Below, piece by piece: positions 10,509-20,687 of a stretch of 64,000 nucleotides of DNA (position 1 is the first letter of the stretch; every line of letters begins with the position of its first letter). A program made the position numbers and the translations under genes. The stretch spans positions 11,316,098 through 11,380,097 of the forward strand of contig OY740772.1 in the NCBI GenBank assembly GCA_963513935.1. The letters run 5' to 3'. Under the pieces are notes generated by a model that saw nothing but the letters and a program-made list of their open reading frames with translations, was not told the DNA's origin and did not search any database. Origin of the DNA: Aphrophora alni (Eukaryota; Arthropoda; Insecta; Hemiptera; Aphrophoridae).

Positions 10509-11372
10509 CAGGGTGTTCAAAAAGTTTTCAAGAATTGAGGAGCTTTTCCTCACATCAAAACCAATGAAAAGATTTATATAAACATACTTCTTAAAATGCT
10601 TGGGTTTTCTATCTAGCCGCCATTTGTGTTTAAAATCGTATTTTTTTAAACGTAAATGAAATGGATTTGAAATTTTGCTTGGTACTATAAAGACTCGATT
10701 TGAGAAAAATAATCAACCGATTTCAGTTATTCATTTCAAAATGGTGGCTATTTAAACTTTTTAACGTCGAATATCTCAGAACTCGTTAAGTTTTATTAAC
10801 AAGAGACAAAATAGTTTCCTTTTTAATGTAAACAAAATACATTTTTTATTCTTTCCGTAGCTTAAAAGATAATTGTGTTATCGAGAAAAAAGAAAGAAGA
10901 AAGGGGGGGGGGGAACTGATGGTAACTCATGGAAAAAAACTCATTTAAAATGGTGACTATTAAACTTTTCAACATCGGATATTTTGATAACTCAATTATC
11001 TTATAAGCTACAGAAAGAATAAAAAAAACATTTTGTTTGTCGTTAAAAAATGAAAATATTTTGTCTCTTGTAAACTTAACAGTTTCCAAAATGTTGGACG
11101 TTAAAAAGTTTAAATAGCCGCCATTTTGAAATGAGTAAAGGAAATTGGTTGATTATTTTTCTTAAATTGGGTCTTTATAACACTAAGTATCATGCAAAAT
11201 TTGAACTCGATATCATTTACCATTCAAAAAAAAAATATATATATATATATATATTTTTTACAAATACAAAATGACGCCTAGATAAAACTATGTATTTTAT
11301 AAAATGTGTTTTTTATAAAGTTTTTCATAAGTTTTGATGCGAGAGAACATTTCTGAAAACTTAATGTATACT
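10509..11372. mobile_element. Foldback (FB) element, near-complete palindrome
   Basis: It starts CAGGGTGTTCAAAAAGTTTT after TATA. The first half (CACATCAAAACCAATGAAAA, TCTATCTAGCCGCCATTTG, ATGGTGGCTATTTAAACTT, TAACAAGAGACAAAATAG) is mirrored by the second half (TGTCTCTTGTAAACTTAACA, AGTTTAAATAGCCGCCATTT, ATCTAGGCGTCATTTTG, AGTTTTTCATAAGTTTTGAT). The right terminus is eroded (TTAATGTATAC). It has 11 G at 10903-10913 and a short (AT)n near 11239. There is no transposase frame. The FB end sequence with flanking TA recalls Tc1/mariner-type termini, which is inference only. Confidence 0.85.
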
Positions 11373-11954
11373 GGTAGACTTCTTGATCTAGCAATATAAT
11401 TTAAAATTTGTTGTACAAGACCCAGGTACAGACTTTTGGGCATTATATTTCAGTATATACTTCTATTGCATTATACGATATGTTTGGGCAAGTATCATGA
11501 TTGCGCAATCAACTCCTTTATCCTTTGTTACAATGTGCATACTTACAGCCTTTTTGTACAATGTTTGTGCAATATGTGTTTTATTTTTCTCAAGTTGACT
11601 GTAGTTTTATCTACAACTTAAGTGCACACAACAGACAGTGATAAGAAAACTAAATAAGACACACTGAAAGCACAGAAAGGCAGGTTGATGACCGCGCACA
11701 TGGCGAACCTAGGTTCTCTAAATAGAACAACTTACGTATTGTATCTGTACGGCGTCTGCCTAATTTGATTTGCGTCTATAGTATTAGCTAATTTTGGCCT
11801 TCTATTGGAGTGTTTGGTTTACAGTTATATTTAAAACTATAGTAGAGTTTGGATTTTTTTTTAAAATTTAATTTTGGAACTTTCTTCCGTGTAAACGGTT
11901 AGGTTAGATTTTGACCTAATGACTAAATTGATTAATCTACGACACTAGGAATAT
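11373..11954. other. Unassigned AT-rich DNA
   Basis: It includes one GGTTAGGTTAGATT patch at about 11898. I see nothing else. Confidence 0.4.
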
Positions 11955-12060
11955 CAATTAATGACGCAAAAACATTGCACAAACTTTCTCACTCGTCGAT
12001 CCTAAAAACCAAATAATAACCAACCAAAACTATTCATCAAAAATGTCAGTTCAGTAAAAA
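11955..12060 (-). repeat. Family D repeat
   Basis: It contains ACATTGCACAAACTTTCTCA and CTCGTCGATCCTAAAAACC, then AAAAATGTCAGTTCAGTA. This is the reverse complement of the D core. It abuts the transposase fossil that follows. Confidence 0.55.
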
Positions 12061-12189
12061 TTAGTATAAACCATTTTGTCTCACAAAGTACCGAGTTTTC
12101 ATAAAATAATGGTGCGGTTTATTACTAAATAACAAGAAAACTGGAAAAGTTACAAAACAAAAACATTTATTTTTTGGAATCCTGTCATT

Positions 12190-12540
12190 AAAAATATTTT
12201 TATACATAACTAATACACTAATTTGGTCAACATTTGTTGCTCTACAGACATCCAGACGATGGTCTATTTCAGTCTCCACACGTTGTACAACATTTCTCTT
12301 TTTAGAGTGGATACTGCATGTCTGATTCTTTCTCTCAGATGAGCCAAATTGCGATTTTTCTTGTCAATAAACTATGTTTTAGATATGCCTCCAGAAAAAA
12401 AACAGACGGAGTCAAGTCTGGGTGTCTTTGAAGCCATGATACAGGGCCACCTCTGCCAATCCACCGGTTTGGGAACTTTACATTGGTATCTCGAACAATA
12501 GTTTTGTAACGTGGATTACAATCTTTGTAGAATTTTATAT
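12190..12540 (-). pseudogene. Degenerate Tc1/mariner-type transposase, C-terminal part
   Basis: Read on the minus strand, about 12470-12430 gives RWIGRGGPVSW and about 12425-12379 gives PDLTPSVFFLEAYLK. These correspond to the WIGRGG-...-WPPRSPDLTPLDFFLWGYLK block common to many insect DDE transposases of the Tc1/mariner superfamily. Downstream, an ERIRHAV-like stretch and RATNVDQISVL fit the usual C-terminal tail. Stops and frameshifts interrupt it and the N-terminal half is missing. It is a fossil, not a gene. The family call rests on remembered motif patterns. Confidence 0.65.
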
Positions 12541-13060
12541 TTACGACTTAAGATCTTGATACTGTAACATCACTGATGTTTTGGTTGAGAGCCTTAATTA
12601 AGTAATATTATTTAATCTCAGCATGCTGTATGAACGGTTTTAACGTGTCAATTTGTGATTGCTTCTTCCCGTAGCGGGTTATTGCATTGTAATACAGATA
12701 GGCGGAGGAGGGACTGGGTCTTTCTTTGGAATCATCCATGCAACACTTTCATTTACATTTCGTGGTATTAATGTGCTTGTTATTTTACAAGTCACGTGTT
12801 CATTATGTAGAATGACTGGAGTCCCTCCTTTTTAGAGACTAGGTAATTACATTCAGTTTTGTAAATATGGTTAATTTACGGTTAGGAAAAAGGAAAGGCA
12901 AATTTTATTGTATTTATGTTGGCCTTTTGCGTGGTTTGACACAATAATAACTGGACATTATTATATTTGTTTTCCTTCTCAACAGTTATTGGTCAGGAAA
13001 ATTGTTTTTGCATTGTAGTATAAGAACAAATTATTTCTGCGCCGATTGGAGTAGTTTTTT
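12541..13060. other. Unassigned AT-rich DNA
   Basis: It includes GTATTGCATTGTAATACAGA-like text at about 12685 that faintly recalls an ST end. No gene was seen. Confidence 0.4.
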
Positions 13061-14420
13061 CATCAATTCATCTTAAAATATACCCAATAGGCACATAAAA
13101 ATGATCCTTTTTTCATCAATTCACCGTGAAATTTGTTCAATAGACACATAAAACTGATTGTTTTTTCATCAATTCACCGTGAAATTTATCCAATAGACAC
13201 ATAAAGCTGATTGTTTTTTCATCAATTCACCGTGAAATTTATCCAATAGACACATAAAACTGATTGTTTTTTCATCAATTCACCGTGAAATTTGTTCAAT
13301 AGACACATAAAACTGATCCTTTTTTCATCAATTCACCTTGAAATTTATCCAATAGACACATAAAACTGATTGTTTTTTCATAAATTCATCGTGAAATTTA
13401 TCCAATAGACACATAAAACAAATAGTTTTTTCATCAATTCACCGTGAAATTTATCCAATAGACACATAAAACTGATCGTTTTTCATCAATTCACCGTGAA
13501 ATTTATCCAATAGACACATAAAACTGATAGTTTTTCATCAATTCATCGTGAAATTTATCCAATAGACACATAAAACTGTTAGTTTTTCATCAATCCATCG
13601 TGAAATTTATCCAATAGACACATAAAACTGATCGTTTTTCATCAATTCATCGTGAAATTTATCCAATAAACACATAAAACTGATCGTTTTTCATCAATCC
13701 ATCGTGAAATTTATCCAATAGACACATAAAACTGATTGTTTTTTCATCAATTCATCGTGAAATTTATCCAATAGACACATAAAACAAATAGTTTTTCATC
13801 AATTCACCGTGAAATTTATCCAATAGACACATAAAACTGATCGTTTTACATCAATCCATCGTGAAATTTATCCAATAGACACATAAAACTGTTCGTTTTT
13901 CATCAATTCATCGTGAAATTTATCCAATAGACACATAAAACTGTTAGTTTTTCATCAATCCATCGTGAAATTTATCCAATAGACACATAAAACTGATCTT
14001 TTTTCATCAAATCATCGTGAAATTTATCCAATAGACACATAAAACTGATCGTTTTTCATCAATCCATCGTGAAATTTATCCAATAGTCACATAAAACTGT
14101 TCGTTTTTATCAATTCATCGTGAAATTTATCCAATAGACACATAAAACTGATCGTTTTTCATCAATCCATCGTGAAATTTATCCAATAGACACATAAAAC
14201 TGTTCGTTTTTCATCAATTCATCGTGAAATTTATCCAATAGACACATAAAACTGATCGTTTTTCATCAATCCATCGTGAAATTTATCCAATAGACACATA
14301 AAACTGTTCGTTTTTCATCAATTCATCGTGAAATTTATCCAATAGACACATAAAACTGATAGTTTTTTCATCAATTCACCGTGAAATTTGTCCAATAGAC
14401 GCATAAAACTGATAGTTTTC
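13061..14420. repeat. Minisatellite, 52-53 bp unit, 26 copies
   Basis: The unit runs CATCAATTCATCGTGAAATT, TATCCAATAGACACATAAAA, CTGATCGTTTTT. The anchor CATCAAT recurs 26 times from 13061 to 14369. The first seven copies are 53 bp (TTTTTT spacer, CACCG variant); most later ones are 52 bp. From about 13640 two unit types tend to alternate (ATTCATCG versus ATCCATCG, and CTGATCG versus CTGTTCG), giving a ~104-bp dimer. Two copies carry ACAAATAG in place of CTGATCG. The array ends in TTTTCCCCCCAAAT. Confidence 0.95.
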
Positions 14421-14879
14421 CCCCCAAATTTATTTGCCATTACAGTTCCTTAGACTACCAATGCTTTTTTTTTATTCTTCAAATCCAAACATTTGGGATA
14501 CAGACATCGTAGCAACTTTCTATTTATAGCTTTTTTTCTTTCTTAAAGTAACGTTTAAAATTGATTATATCACACAAAGAGTATTACCATTTAAAATATT
14601 TGACTTACAAACCCTGGGCCACCTATAAATCAAATGGTAGGGTAGTTGGCCAATAACTTATCCTGAAAGTTAAAGTATTCTATCTGGAACAGTTTTAAAG
14701 TCGATGAGGGGTTTCCATGCTTTTGACTCACTCTGTATTTCATCAGGAGAGAAATAGTATATTTTATGACGAGAACCGAAAGTGACCTTTCCGGTGCTCG
14801 ATCGTGTTTGGAAATTCGTTCAAGTTATGAACGATACTTTACATCAGATGCAAAAAAAAAGCTTAAGCTAAACAAAACT
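14421..14879. other. Unassigned DNA
   Basis: No gene or clear repeat was found. Confidence 0.4.
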
Positions 14880-15625
14880 AGTACATTTCTCATAATATAG
14901 CTTTTAATTAACAATTTTAACTTTTATTACAAACAAAATTATCTTAACAAACATAAATGAGGTACAGAGTTAAACAACATAAAAAAGCTACAATTTAAAA
15001 GTTCAGATTGATGTTTATGGTACAACTTTAATTATTGGTAACATGGATTTCTTCGTTTAGAAGTCCCTGTAATGTTGCCACGTTTGTAGTGGTCATGTTT
15101 GTATTATCCATTTTTTAAATTTTTATTGGTCTACAAATATGTTGTCTATAGATTTATCAGACAAATAAACCAATAAAATTTCGTCTCTTACTTGTTTTGG
15201 TTTAACATTTTCAACTCTGCACCACTCAGAAAACGTACTAACTTCATATCTATCACGAGATTTTTTTGTTAGTAGGTTTAGTGATATGTCTCAAGCTTTT
15301 TTTGAATAACCTATCTGGTATGTTAGAAACATATTCATCACTCATTGTCAAACACACAGTACAATTTGGCTATTTGTTTTGACAATTCTATTGTTGATTA
15401 TTTAAGATCAGCTAATTTCAAACGCACAAATGCATTGGAAAGTAACATTAGTGTTCCTGGTGGACAAAGACGAATCTAAATTAGAACAATGTAAAGTCAG
15501 CTGATCGTTTTTTCCTTGCTCTAAATTTGCGATTGGGAAATGATCACTTTTCTTGCTCTCAGCTGTTATGGTAAACATCTCATTTCTGTGCAGTTTGATG
15601 GAAACAGTATCTTAAGCTGAACTAA
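14880..15625 (-). mobile_element. Family E repeat, copy 1, with recombinase-like remnant
   Basis: It is shared with 34085-34560 and 36545-37225. On the minus strand, 15345-15124 begins ATGAGTGATGAA and reads VSNIPDRLF, then after a frame shift RYEVSTFSEWC, RVENVK, EILLVYLSDKS, ending TAA. The pattern (KSRDRYE, an aromatic-EWC, then a VLLVYLSDKSKDN helix) resembles the N-terminal DNA-binding domain of eukaryotic tyrosine recombinases of the Crypton/DIRS type. That match is from memory. Only about 70 residues are covered and no catalytic domain follows. A TAATAAAAG signal-like site lies further along the minus strand near 14930. Confidence 0.5.
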
Positions 15626-16360
15626 GAAGGATAGAGTCAATCTTCATAATGATTTTCTTATATTTACAAATTATAAATTGACATTTTTTTTTTCAAAATT
15701 TTCCACCTTAGATTTTACTCTCTCATTAAAAGTAAAACAATTTATTCTTGACTAACATTAATTGTTTCGTAGTATATTGCGATATTTCGCACACTTCATA
15801 GGGATATAAACAGATGTAGGGGTAAATGTCAATAAAAATAAGGTACAGACATTTTGGCTCCGACTTGACTTGGGTTATACTGTCTTGCAAATTACCATAA
15901 GTAGTACGTGTTTCATCCCTCAGGAAAGGGGGTTGTTTGTTGGAGGGAATGCAAATCAACCCTCGTTTTTACATAAAAGCTTACCAACCCTAAAATCCAA
16001 GTTTGCAGGTTTTCTCCTTTTTAGAATATTTACTCTAGTATAATTTGTTGGACTCTTTCTTTATTTCAACAAATAAAGTTTTTAATAATATACATGCTTT
16101 AGATTTGACCTTGAAGTGTTGGCCTAAACACTGACAAAGTACGGTTTAATAATTTAGTTAAGCTCGTATGTTTTCCCCAATAGAAATAAAAACGAAATGA
16201 GAAAGTTAGTGTAAAAATATGTGGTAGGATGAGACTTGTATAATTTCAGGAATATAGGCTAATTTCGATTATTTGCCATTACTATAGAAATATTGTACAA
16301 AACTTCTCCAAATTATATATTCTTTTGCGCTATATTTTGTATAATTTGATAATATCGGAT

Positions 16361-16362
<2 letters not shown>
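15626..16362. other. Unassigned AT-rich DNA
   Basis: No gene or repeat I can define. The minus frame at 15726-15959 has no recognisable motif. Confidence 0.4.

Positions 16363-16400
<38 letters not shown>
16363..16400. repeat. (TA)n microsatellite
   Basis: About 18 TA units directly abut the CAGGGTG end of the next element. Confidence 0.95.
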
Positions 16401-16403
<3 letters not shown>

Positions 16404-16928
16404 GGTGTGTCAGAAAAATGTACAGGATCGCGCTATACTGGATCGGACTCTACATATCCAAATAAATGAAAAATGTTCAGTAACTTTTTCGAATTCGCCT
16501 TAGTTTAGTCGCAATCCGCCATTTTGATTTTGTACAAAAGTTCACTGTTAGATATTGAGTTCAAATTTTGTGTGTTACGATTTACAAGTGTACCAACCAC
16601 AAATACTTTTTTTATAATTTTCAAAATGGCGGCCGTTAAGTTAACAGTTTTGGAGATATTCGACGTTAAAAGTTTTAAACTGACGCCATTTTCAAAATTA
16701 TAAAAACTAAAGTATTTGTGTTTAGTACACTTGCACATCGTAACGCACAAAATGCTTATAATAAATCTGAACTCAATATCTTATCTATTTCTGGAGTTAA
16801 TGAGTTTTTGATAAAAATTCAAAATGGCGGATTGCGACTAAACTAAGGTTAATTCGTAAAGAACATTTTTTATTTATTTTGATATGTAGAATCCTGTATA
16901 GCACGTTAAGGTTTTATGTGACACCCTC
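16401..16928. mobile_element. Foldback (FB) element with both ends intact, TA-flanked
   Basis: It begins CAGGGTGTGTCAGAAAAATG and ends TATGTGACACCCTC followed by TA, so the ends are inverted copies of each other. Inside, CGCTATACTGGATCGGACTC, TACATATCCAAATAAATG, CCTTAGTTTAGTCGCAATCC and GCCATTTTG are mirrored by AAAATGGCGGATTGCGAC, TAAACTAAGG, TATTTATTTTGATATGTAGA and ATCCTGTATAGC. A second inner pair is GCCGTTAAGTTAACAG / GACGTTAAAAG. Length is 528 bp. There is no coding capacity: the 81-codon minus frame at 16505-16750 is the palindrome itself. It is probably a non-autonomous TA-targeting element. Confidence 0.88.
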
Positions 16929-18056
16929 TATATATCGGCTGTCTCGTCTAAACTGAATATATAGCTAACTTTTTAACTATATATCTGATAGCTTAATACT
17001 AATGTCCACTTACTTTTACGTAACATTTTTGGGGATTTATAAAATTTTCACAATTTCTCCTCAATTTTCCAATATGGCGCCCAACTTGAAAATTTCTTAT
17101 GGAAACCGATATATTTTATGATGATTTCCAATAGAAAATATAATTTAAAACTGTTTTATTTGTTGTGTTTTTTTCTTAAACCTAACCATGCAGGCGTTAG
17201 AACCTCTTTTACGCCATTTTGACTTTCTGTGGTGGTTTGGTTAGGCTGCAAAAGTGAGCAGAACGAGGCTGCCCAGTACAGATGTTTCGAGCCTGTCAGA
17301 TCTAGGATTGCATGTGTACTTTGCGGGGATTCCAAGCTGAAAGAGTTTTTAGCTGCATACTATTGCAACACTTCCCCCATTGAGTGACCTTTAAGCCCGC
17401 ATTTGTCTGTACCAGACTATAGCGGAAGAGGAAATTGGTAAAAAAGCGTAACATTTTGTCTAGCCTTCCGAAAATAGAGAGATTTCACATCCTGACGTCC
17501 TACGATTTTAGATGCACCTATGCTGGGTGATTGAAACAGCTGTTTTATTCGTTAAGTTCACAAAAACACTTTATAAGGTTAGGCCTAACTTACCTGAACT
17601 GAAACGTACCATTTTATCAGTACGGCGGTCAACTTAAAACTTTCTTATGAACTCTTAATTTATGAACAAAACACATTATTTTAAGCGTTTTTTTTTTTTT
17701 TATTCTTGTGTGTTTTTCTATATTTCCAATAAGGCGAGGAAACTTTCTGCAATTAGTAGCGATCTACAATTATTAACGAGGTAGCAAGGAAGCTTTCTGC
17801 AATTACTCGGCAGATATTTCCGTATTTATGTCGCTATATCTAAAAATGGCGCAGTTCAGCATCGTATCAATTTACTACCCTATAAATTCTGTGAGTAATA
17901 GAAACCAAATCTGAGCCCCTCAGTTTACGATTTAACTTTTTTCCTGTTTATGGCTTCAGATTTGAGTCGTGAGTAATGCCCCCACCACCCTTACAGACGT
18001 CGCCAGTTGCATTAACCCCTCCTGTACGCATCATTAGCTATTACGGCCGGATGTTC
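16929..18056. other. Mostly unassigned, with motif-bearing fragments
   Basis: TTTTCCAATATGGCGCCCAA at about 17066 resembles the end of the foldback at 58622-59310. CTTTCTGCAATTA occurs twice (about 17740 and 17791). No gene was found. There is an 11-C run at 18083-18093 just beyond it. Confidence 0.35.
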
Positions 18057-18130
18057 ATATACAGAGTGTTCGGGAATTCTTGCCCCCCCCCCCTCTCCGT
18101 ATTAGAAAACACGTGTATAACTAAATTCCA
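18057..18130 (+). mobile_element. Solo FB-type terminus
   Basis: TATACAGAGTGTTCGGGAAT resembles an FB left end (TATACAGGGTGTTC), followed by 11 C, with no matching right end visible. It is an old truncated copy or chance. Confidence 0.35.
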
Positions 18131-18254
18131 GATAGAATCTTTGAAGTGGGCATCACATCACGTAGTGACTGAACAAATTTGTTTTGTATATCCTTTTTGA
18201 TGTCTCTAGCCCTTATTTAATTCTTTTTTTTAAAAGACCAACGTTCATTTTGAC

Positions 18255-18335
18255 AACTTCCGAACTGACAGTTTTGGTAATGATTAGTTTTCGTTTGTTT
18301 TTATTTGGTTTTGAGGATTGGTAAGTGAGAAAGTT

Positions 18336-18373
<38 letters not shown>
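18255..18373 (+). repeat. Family D repeat followed by poly-T
   Basis: It contains ACTGACAGTTTTGGTAATGA and GGATTGGTAAGTGAGAAAGT-TTGTGCA, then 32 T at 18342-18373. Confidence 0.6.
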
Positions 18374-18378
<5 letters not shown>

Positions 18379-18494
18379 TTATTTCAATAGATGTTTATGT
18401 GATTTTTTTAAATTTTAACGTTAGCAGAATGCTTTAACAATTTATCTATGCTTTATAGTATACCCTATGTGAGTGAAAGATGGCATGTACCCTC

Positions 18495-18640
18495 AGGGGT
18501 TCACTCATAGTGAGTGCGGTGTGGCGGGCCTGAGGACCTAGCTGGATCTACACCTTTCTTCTTGTAGTCTTAGGTTAGACTATCAGGTTTCTTTTGACAA
18601 TTTGTTCTCTTCCTACAAGGGGTCTTTATTATTTGATTTT
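18495..18640 (-). repeat. Family C repeat
   Basis: It contains CTCATAGTGAGTGCGGTG, GAGGACCTAGCTGGATCTAC, TAGTCTTAGGTTAGAC and TTGTTCTCTTCC on the plus strand, i.e. C in minus orientation. Confidence 0.6.
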
Positions 18641-19424
18641 TTTATGACCGAATAGTTTTTCCTCTTTAAGCAACAACAACAAAAAAGATGGGATAGTATG
18701 CTCAAATGGCTAAGACTAATTTTAAGTTTTCATCCCTACTCGTGGTCTTTGTCTCTAAGCACGTGCCTACCTTGGCCTGGTCAGGCATCGCTGAACTTTC
18801 GTCTTGCATTGTGCTTATGAACACGTCTTATTATAACGATTCCTTACATTTCTATTAGTATGTCGCTGTGTAACTTTCGTAATGGTCATTATTGTTTGTC
18901 ATAATATTAATTGTTGTTTTGTAATGTATTAGCTAATTACAGCCATCGAGGTCAGACAGAAAATGATCACAAAATCTGATTGATTTCTTTAAGATTTCCT
19001 ACAGTCCAAACAAACTGTTGACCCGATTCTCATTCAGTTTTTACTACTTATTTCCTTCGTGATTTATGTAAAACGAAGACAGATCTTTAAAAAGTTGCTA
19101 TTAATCCCGATTTTTATATCAATAACAACTGAAATATAATTTGAAAATAAAAATTCCTCTACTTTAACGCTGATTTTTTGTCTGGTTAAATCTCCACAAG
19201 GACCGAACACAAGGTCACGTACCTTATTGTTTAGAGAGAGGATAGAATGTAACGGTTCACCTCGATAAAACCGAACGTAACAACGCCATTGTCATACAAC
19301 CCCTATTTATTTAGTTGACCAGTATTTCAAGAAATTCTCGGTTATTTTTTAATTTTAATAACTTCATGGTCATCATCGTCTTTATATAAAAATAGAAGAA
19401 ATGGGCGTAAAATAAAGACTCCTA
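18641..19424. other. Unassigned AT-rich DNA
   Basis: No gene or recognised repeat was seen. Confidence 0.4.
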
Positions 19425-19600
19425 GCTTTGGAATACTCTAATAGCGTCAGGGTCGGAAGAAAACAAGAGTTGGTCAAGAGATACCCGATAGGTTAGATAA
19501 AAGAGAGGGGTCTAACTCAAGACTACAGGAAAAGGATATAGAGCTAGGATCCCTCCAGATTGTCTACCCCATACTCACCAAAGTGAGTCTCTGAGGGTTT
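19425..19600 (+). repeat. Family C repeat, well preserved
   Basis: Blocks in order: ATACTCTAATAGCGTCAGGG, ACAAGAGTTGGTCAAGAGAT, GGGTCTAACTCAAGACTACA, GAGCTAGGATCCCTCC, CATACTCACCAAAGTGAGTC and TCTGAGGG. It is a good reference for the family. Confidence 0.65.
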
Positions 19601-19602
19601 CA

Positions 19603-19606
<4 letters not shown>

Positions 19607-19662
<56 letters not shown>
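19607..19662. repeat. (TA)n microsatellite
   Basis: An uninterrupted run of 28 TA dinucleotides immediately downstream of a C repeat. Confidence 0.97.
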
Positions 19663-19664
<2 letters not shown>

Positions 19665-20607
19665 ACCCCTTGTGCGACTCACTCATCTATACAAATTCTA
19701 ACCTACTTCCAGATGAGCTAGAAACTTGACATTTAGCAAATTGAGCTTCGGTATAGACCTTTTATGGAGGTTTATTGTGACTATACAGTAAGACCTATAG
19801 CTAGCCATTTGGTAAGATTTTCTAATTTGTTTCTATGATTTTTTATCTTCATCGATTATATCTTATATAGGTCTAGATATATATATATATATTTTTTTTG
19901 CTAAATTTTGTACATTTTCCAGATATTATTTAATCATTTGAGATACTAAGAAGACGGCTAGAATCATCAGATTTGGTACGTTTAAGGCAGTAGGATGTGT
20001 CAGTATGCCTGCCAAATTTTATGATTCTAGACGTTCTGTGTATAAAAAAAACTAAATAATGTGTGGAAATTATTAAATTTTGATCTTTTACTTTGATCCC
20101 ATGTCAAACCCCCACCCTCTCTCTCAGGTTTGTCAAAACACAGTGGGGGTTTTGGGGCGAAGCTTCCAACAAACAAAGTTAATTAATTTTTCTACACACA
20201 AATGATTGCAAGTATCAGGATTCACTATATCAATACTGATAGCAATTATTATTTTGTTATGCATTAATATAAAATATAATCATTTTTTCGTGTATGTGGG
20301 CTTGAAACGTTTTCAAGCCTGTCAATTTCCAACGTTAACTGTTTGGCCACCATATTTTGTAAACCGCCTGACAGACAGAACCGTTATGAAACTCTTAAAA
20401 GTAAATTAAACGTTCAAAATTATGTGAAGGCGCGACCGTAGACGTCTGTCTCTTACATGAGTAGTACACATTATCCACCTATGTATGCTATTGAAAACGA
20501 ACATGTGGTGACCAATTTTAGAACAATAGAGTATAGTTAATAATTAATTGTTTGATACTAATTGTGTAGAACTATTAAACAGTATGTGTGTGATTGATTG
20601 TTCACAG
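19663..20607. other. Unassigned DNA upstream of the candidate exon
   Basis: It contains a short (AT)n at about 19878. The plus frame at 20206-20409 has no recognisable domain. If the exon that follows is real, this is intron. Confidence 0.4.
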
Positions 20608-20663
20608 GATTCTGGTGCTGGAGGATCGGTCGATGAAGAAGACTCGGCGAAAAACAATAGAAG
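20608..20663 (+). CDS. Candidate 56-nt internal exon of an unidentified gene
   Basis: The segment is preceded by GATTGATTGTTCACAG (splice-acceptor-like) and followed by GTGAGTTAAT, a near-consensus splice donor. It is clearly richer in G+C than the DNA on either side. The first frame is open and reads DSGAGGSVDEEDSAKNNR (phase 0 in, phase 2 out). This acidic, Gly/Ser-rich, low-complexity linker is typical of nuclear regulatory proteins, but I do not recognise the protein. A second frame is also open (ILVLEDRSMKKTRRKTIE), so the phase is not proven. No partner exon was found elsewhere in the window. A 32-bp satellite starts 25 bp after the donor. Confidence 0.5.
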
Positions 20664-20687
20664 GTGAGTTAATTAGCTATGTTATGG

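Noticed and set aside
13061..14420. CRISPR-like regular array
   Set aside because: The spacers are not unique: whole 52-53 bp units repeat head to tail, and the DNA is eukaryotic. It is a minisatellite.
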